Shown one piece after another: positions 61,202 through 64,000 of a stretch of DNA of 64,000 nt. This stretch comes from an uncultured Chloroflexota bacterium. GTDB taxonomy: Bacteria > Chloroflexota > Anaerolineae > Aggregatilineales > Phototrophicaceae. The stretch's first letter is position 1. Each line of letters begins with the position of its first letter. The stretch spans positions 1 through 64,000 of the forward strand of contig CALJKV010000110.1 in NCBI GenBank assembly GCA_937974245.1. Reading direction: 5' to 3'. The notes under the pieces are model-generated. The model was given only the letters and a program-made list of their open reading frames with translations. It was not told where the DNA came from and made no database searches. The translations under genes and the position numbers were made by a program.

Positions 61202-62152
61202 ATGACCGATTTAGCCCCGATTTTTGAAGCCGTGCGCCATGCCGTCAGCCTGTGTCAGGTCGTGCGGCGTGACCACCTGGCAAGCAGTGATAAAGGCGTG
61301 AATGACCCGGTGACGATTGCCGACTACGGTGCACAGGCGATTATCTGCCGGGCGATCTGCGAGACATACCCCGATGACGGAGTAGTCGCCGAAGAGCAGG
61401 GCGAGCAGTTTATGACGCTTGTTTCCACCTCACAACGAGTCCTCATCTGCCAACTCCTGGCGGATACACTGGGAATTCCTGTTACGGTAGACGACGTGGT
61501 ACGCTGGCTGGACTTCGGGCGCGGGCGTGGTACAGGCCGGCGCTGGATGATTGACCCGATTGATGGCACAAAAGGCTTCCTGGCGGGGCGCCACTACGCG
61601 ATTGCCGCCGGGTTAGTGCAGGATGACCGGCCTGCCGGGGCAGTGGTGGCTGTGCCGGGCTATAACGATGTGGGCGCGGTGTTCTGGGCGCTGGCAGGCA
61701 AAACAACGCGGCAGGGCCTGAACGGGGAATCGCCTGTTGAGGTGCGGGTTTCGTCGCGGGTGGATAGGGGAAGCCTGCGTATGTTGCAAAGTGTGGAGAA
61801 AGCACATGGTGGATCGAGACGCATGGCGCGGGTGCGGGAACGGCTGGGTATTGCGGATACCCACACCGCCTACCTGGACAGTATGGAGAAATATGCGCTG
61901 GTGGCGGCGGGCGAAGCAGAACTATACCTGAGACTGCCGAAAGCGGGCAGCACCTACCAGCATAAGGCCTGGGATCACGCGGCGGGCGCGGCGCTGGTAC
62001 TGGCGGCAGGCGGCAAAGTCACCGATCTGGATGGTTCGCCGTTGGATTTTTCGATGGGCGCGATCCTGCCAAACCAGGGAATGGTGGTGACCAACGGTGT
62101 GATTCATGAGCGCGTGCTGGACGCGGTACAGCAGGTAATCAGGGAAGATTGA
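61202..62152 (+). CDS. cysQ: 3'(2'),5'-bisphosphate nucleotidase (CysQ/Hal2) family
   Basis: This 316-residue inositol-monophosphatase-fold protein carries VAEEQGEQF, the DPIDGTKGF signature with its metal ligands, and KAWDHAAGAALVLAAGGKVTDLDG. The whole protein is closer to the PAP phosphatases (Hal2/CysQ) than to inositol phosphatase. It removes 3'-phosphate from PAP left by sulfate activation. The start at 61202 follows AAAGG; the upstream frame has no family match. It faces the SulP transporter, fitting a sulfur role. Confidence 0.87.
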   Translation: MTDLAPIFEAVRHAVSLCQVVRRDHLASSDKGVNDPVTIADYGAQAIICRAICETYPDDGVVAEEQGEQFMTLVSTSQRVLICQLLADTLGIPVTVDDVVRWLDFGRGRGTGRRWMIDPIDGTKGFLAGRHYAIAAGLVQDDRPAGAVVAVPGYNDVGAVFWALAGKTTRQGLNGESPVEVRVSSRVDRGSLRMLQSVEKAHGGSRRMARVRERLGIADTHTAYLDSMEKYALVAAGEAELYLRLPKAGSTYQHKAWDHAAGAALVLAAGGKVTDLDGSPLDFSMGAILPNQGMVVTNGVIHERVLDAVQQVIRED

Positions 62153-62160
62153 GAACAGAA

Positions 62161-62186
62161 AGAGGAAGGCTGCAAATCCTTCCTCT
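62161..62186. terminator. Bidirectional terminator between cysQ and sulP
   Basis: A perfect 9-bp stem (AGAGGAAGG with CCTTCCTCT) has an eight-base loop. The minus-strand side is T-rich. Confidence 0.65.
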
Positions 62187-62224
62187 GTCAGAATCACATG
62201 GCGATGCCCACAGTGACACGCTGT

Positions 62225-63928
62225 TTATGGCGTGGGTTTCAAGCTGGCGAATTCCTCAGTATGCCGTTTGACGTTGGCGCGATAATGGTCGGCGGCCATA
62301 ATGGCCTCGTAGGCGCTCCAGAATATCCGATCCTGGCCCAAACTCTGAATCACGCCAGCCCGTTCCAGGTACGAACGCACCGGTTCGGTCAGGCCGCTGA
62401 GGTAGACCCTTCGACCTTCACTTTCGAGTTGGTGGATGAGATGCTCAATCGCGGCGATGCCGGTTGTATCCAGCAAGGGTACCGTGCGCAGACTCAGAAT
62501 GATGTCCTGATTGCCGTTGAGTTTCTCCAGAACGCTGTTAAAGGTATTGACCGTGCCGAAGAACAGCGGCCCTGTGATATAGACGACGAGGATACGATTC
62601 GCATCATACTGCATTTCGTATCCGTCAGCACGCATCTTTTCGGCGGAAACCGGCGCAAATAAGACCTTCGCCTGGCTGCTCTGGAATACGAAGATCAGAG
62701 CAGAAAGACCGATGCCGAGGATAATGGCCTGCGTCAGGTCAAGGGCAACTGTCGCGATTAAGGTGCTGATGAATGCAAACATCGCGCTTTTGAAGCGGCG
62801 GTGAAAGATTTCCCTGATTTCGGCCCACTCGTTCATCCGCCATGCGGTCACAGCCAATACCCCGGCCAGGGCTGCCAGTGGGACTTGCGAAATCACCGGG
62901 GCTAAGACCAGCGCCGCCAATAACAGGGTGGCGGAATGAATCAGGCTCGTCATGCGGGTTGCGCCGCCGCTCTTGATGGCGACACTAGTGCGGGCGATGG
63001 CAGCAGTGGCCGGGACGCCGCCGAAGAACGGAATGACGATATTGCCCACGCCCTGGGCGATTAACTCTTGTTTGGCATAGAGTTTGCTTCCGGTCATCCG
63101 TCCGGCCACCGTGCCACACAACAGGCTCTCGATGGACCCCAGCGCCGCGACTGAGAGTGCAGGCATCACCAGTTCAGTGATGTGTTCCCAGGGGATATTG
63201 GCGGGCAACAAACGCTGGTCGAGCAGGATCGTCTGCGGGATGCTGCCAATAACCGGGACTTCCAGCTTGAGCAGAGCGGCGAGGAGAGTCGCGGCGATAA
63301 GCCCCAGGAGTGAACCAGGAAAACGGGCGTTCCAACGCTGCGGCCACAGAATCATGACGAGAATGACCAGCACGCTCAATCCGATGGCCGCCAGATTGGG
63401 TGCATAGTCGAAGCGAAAATAGTGGGCGAGCTTAACCAGCGCATTTTCGGCGCCTTCGGTCTGAACTCCTAACAAGTTGTCAATCTGTCCGATAAAGATA
63501 ATGACGGCAATACCGCTGGTGAACCCGGCGATGACGGCAGAGGGGATAAAGTTTACGATCTGCCCCAGATTAAAGAGACCCAGCAGGAGAATGAGAATAC
63601 CGGCCATCACACCGGCAACCCATACGCCTTCTAACCCATACCGGCTCGCCAGCACAATGAGTACTGCTGACATCGCCCCGGTTGGCCCGGAAATCTGGTA
63701 GCCGGCTCCGCCCAGCCCGCCGATGATGAAACCGGCCAGGATGGCGGTGACCAGACCGGCGGCGGCGGTCACCCCGGACGCGACACCGAATGCCAATGCC
63801 AGCGGCAGCGCCACCGCAGCGACGGTAATGCCTGCCAGCAGGTCACGCCGAAATACCTGCGCGTTATAACCTTTGAATTCACTATGCCACATCTCGAAAT
63901 ACTCAGGCCGGAAACGCAAAACTCGCAT
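62225..63928 (-). CDS. SulP-family anion transporter with STAS domain
   Basis: This 567-residue protein opens with RDLLAGITVAAVALPLALAFGVASG, the SulP membrane motif, and has about ten to twelve transmembrane segments to about residue 400. The cytoplasmic STAS domain follows at about 435-545, with LPLLDTTGIAAIEHLI-like strands. SulP carriers move sulfate, bicarbonate or other anions; the CysQ neighbour hints at sulfate. The gene reads away from the right end; the last 72 bp of the window contain no gene that I can see. Confidence 0.93.
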   Translation of the reverse strand: MRVLRFRPEYFEMWHSEFKGYNAQVFRRDLLAGITVAAVALPLALAFGVASGVTAAAGLVTAILAGFIIGGLGGAGYQISGPTGAMSAVLIVLASRYGLEGVWVAGVMAGILILLLGLFNLGQIVNFIPSAVIAGFTSGIAVIIFIGQIDNLLGVQTEGAENALVKLAHYFRFDYAPNLAAIGLSVLVILVMILWPQRWNARFPGSLLGLIAATLLAALLKLEVPVIGSIPQTILLDQRLLPANIPWEHITELVMPALSVAALGSIESLLCGTVAGRMTGSKLYAKQELIAQGVGNIVIPFFGGVPATAAIARTSVAIKSGGATRMTSLIHSATLLLAALVLAPVISQVPLAALAGVLAVTAWRMNEWAEIREIFHRRFKSAMFAFISTLIATVALDLTQAIILGIGLSALIFVFQSSQAKVLFAPVSAEKMRADGYEMQYDANRILVVYITGPLFFGTVNTFNSVLEKLNGNQDIILSLRTVPLLDTTGIAAIEHLIHQLESEGRRVYLSGLTEPVRSYLERAGVIQSLGQDRIFWSAYEAIMAADHYRANVKRHTEEFASLKPTP

Positions 63929-64000
63929 AATCTGTTTGATCCTCCTTCAAACGTGATTGATTCGACCTATAACCTGTGAGTGTGAAATGCACCATCCGGC

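Overview
The window is about 64 kb of G+C-rich (high-50s percent by eye), gene-dense chromosomal DNA. It has no rRNA or tRNA gene, no insertion sequence and no CRISPR array that I can see. The gene set (F420-0:glutamate ligase and an F420-type luciferase-like oxidoreductase, a TIR-transmembrane-WD40 protein, formylglycine-enzyme-like and GT39 membrane proteins, many short palindromic intergenic repeats) suggests a Chloroflexota bacterium, perhaps Anaerolineae. This is inference from gene content, not a phylogenetic result.

Layout. 0-5.6 kb: a small zinc-ribbon protein, a GNAT acetyltransferase, an ADP-forming acyl-CoA synthetase whose linker carries an in-frame palindromic repeat, an ECF sigma factor with an overlapping membrane partner, and FabH. 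5.7-14.4 kb (minus strand): a 46-residue peptide with a double-glycine leader-like motif directly downstream of a TIR-WD40 gene, a secreted GH144-like enzyme, an HtrA-like lipoprotein protease, an F420-type oxidoreductase and a GT39-like membrane protein. 14.5-30.9 kb (mostly plus): UDP-GlcNAc 2-epimerase, P-loop kinase, EthD protein, xpt, S9 peptidase, Na+/H+ antiporter, polA, a saccharopine-dehydrogenase-like enzyme, a stand-alone FtsZ-type GTPase domain, S51 peptidase (minus), a polytopic membrane protein, a LURP-one protein, GT4 and GNAT. 31-39.1 kb (minus): PBP1, icd, a three-gene wlb-like nucleotide-sugar operon and a double GNAT. 39.5-48.8 kb: a sulfatase-modifying-factor-like protein, DUF1697, a haloalkane dehalogenase-like hydrolase, a membrane protein/XRE pair, an SDR preceded by a coupled 25-codon ORF, a quinone-oxidoreductase-like enzyme, kbl, a ParB-like protein and cofE. 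48.8-64 kb: secreted and pilin-like proteins, rplJ-rplL with an L10 leader, GT2, a DtxR regulator, an M24 protein whose 3' end is duplicated into an alpha/beta hydrolase, an AT-richer membrane gene, a MetY-like enzyme with an Lrp regulator, CysQ and SulP.

Functional themes. Envelope and surface glycan synthesis recurs (wecB, wlb-like operon, GT2/GT4/GT39, PBP1). The wlb-like operon and the epimerase together could serve a diacetamido-uronic acid pathway. Sulfur handling is represented by SulP, CysQ, the MetY-like enzyme and perhaps the Lrp regulator. Sensing and defence candidates are the TIR-WD40 protein with its small peptide neighbour, the sigma/anti-sigma pair and the XRE/membrane pair.

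The points most worth following up are the GG-motif peptide beside the TIR-WD40 gene, the truncated FtsZ paralogue, the in-frame palindromic repeats in the acyl-CoA synthetase, and the exact 254-bp duplication that makes a chimeric hydrolase.
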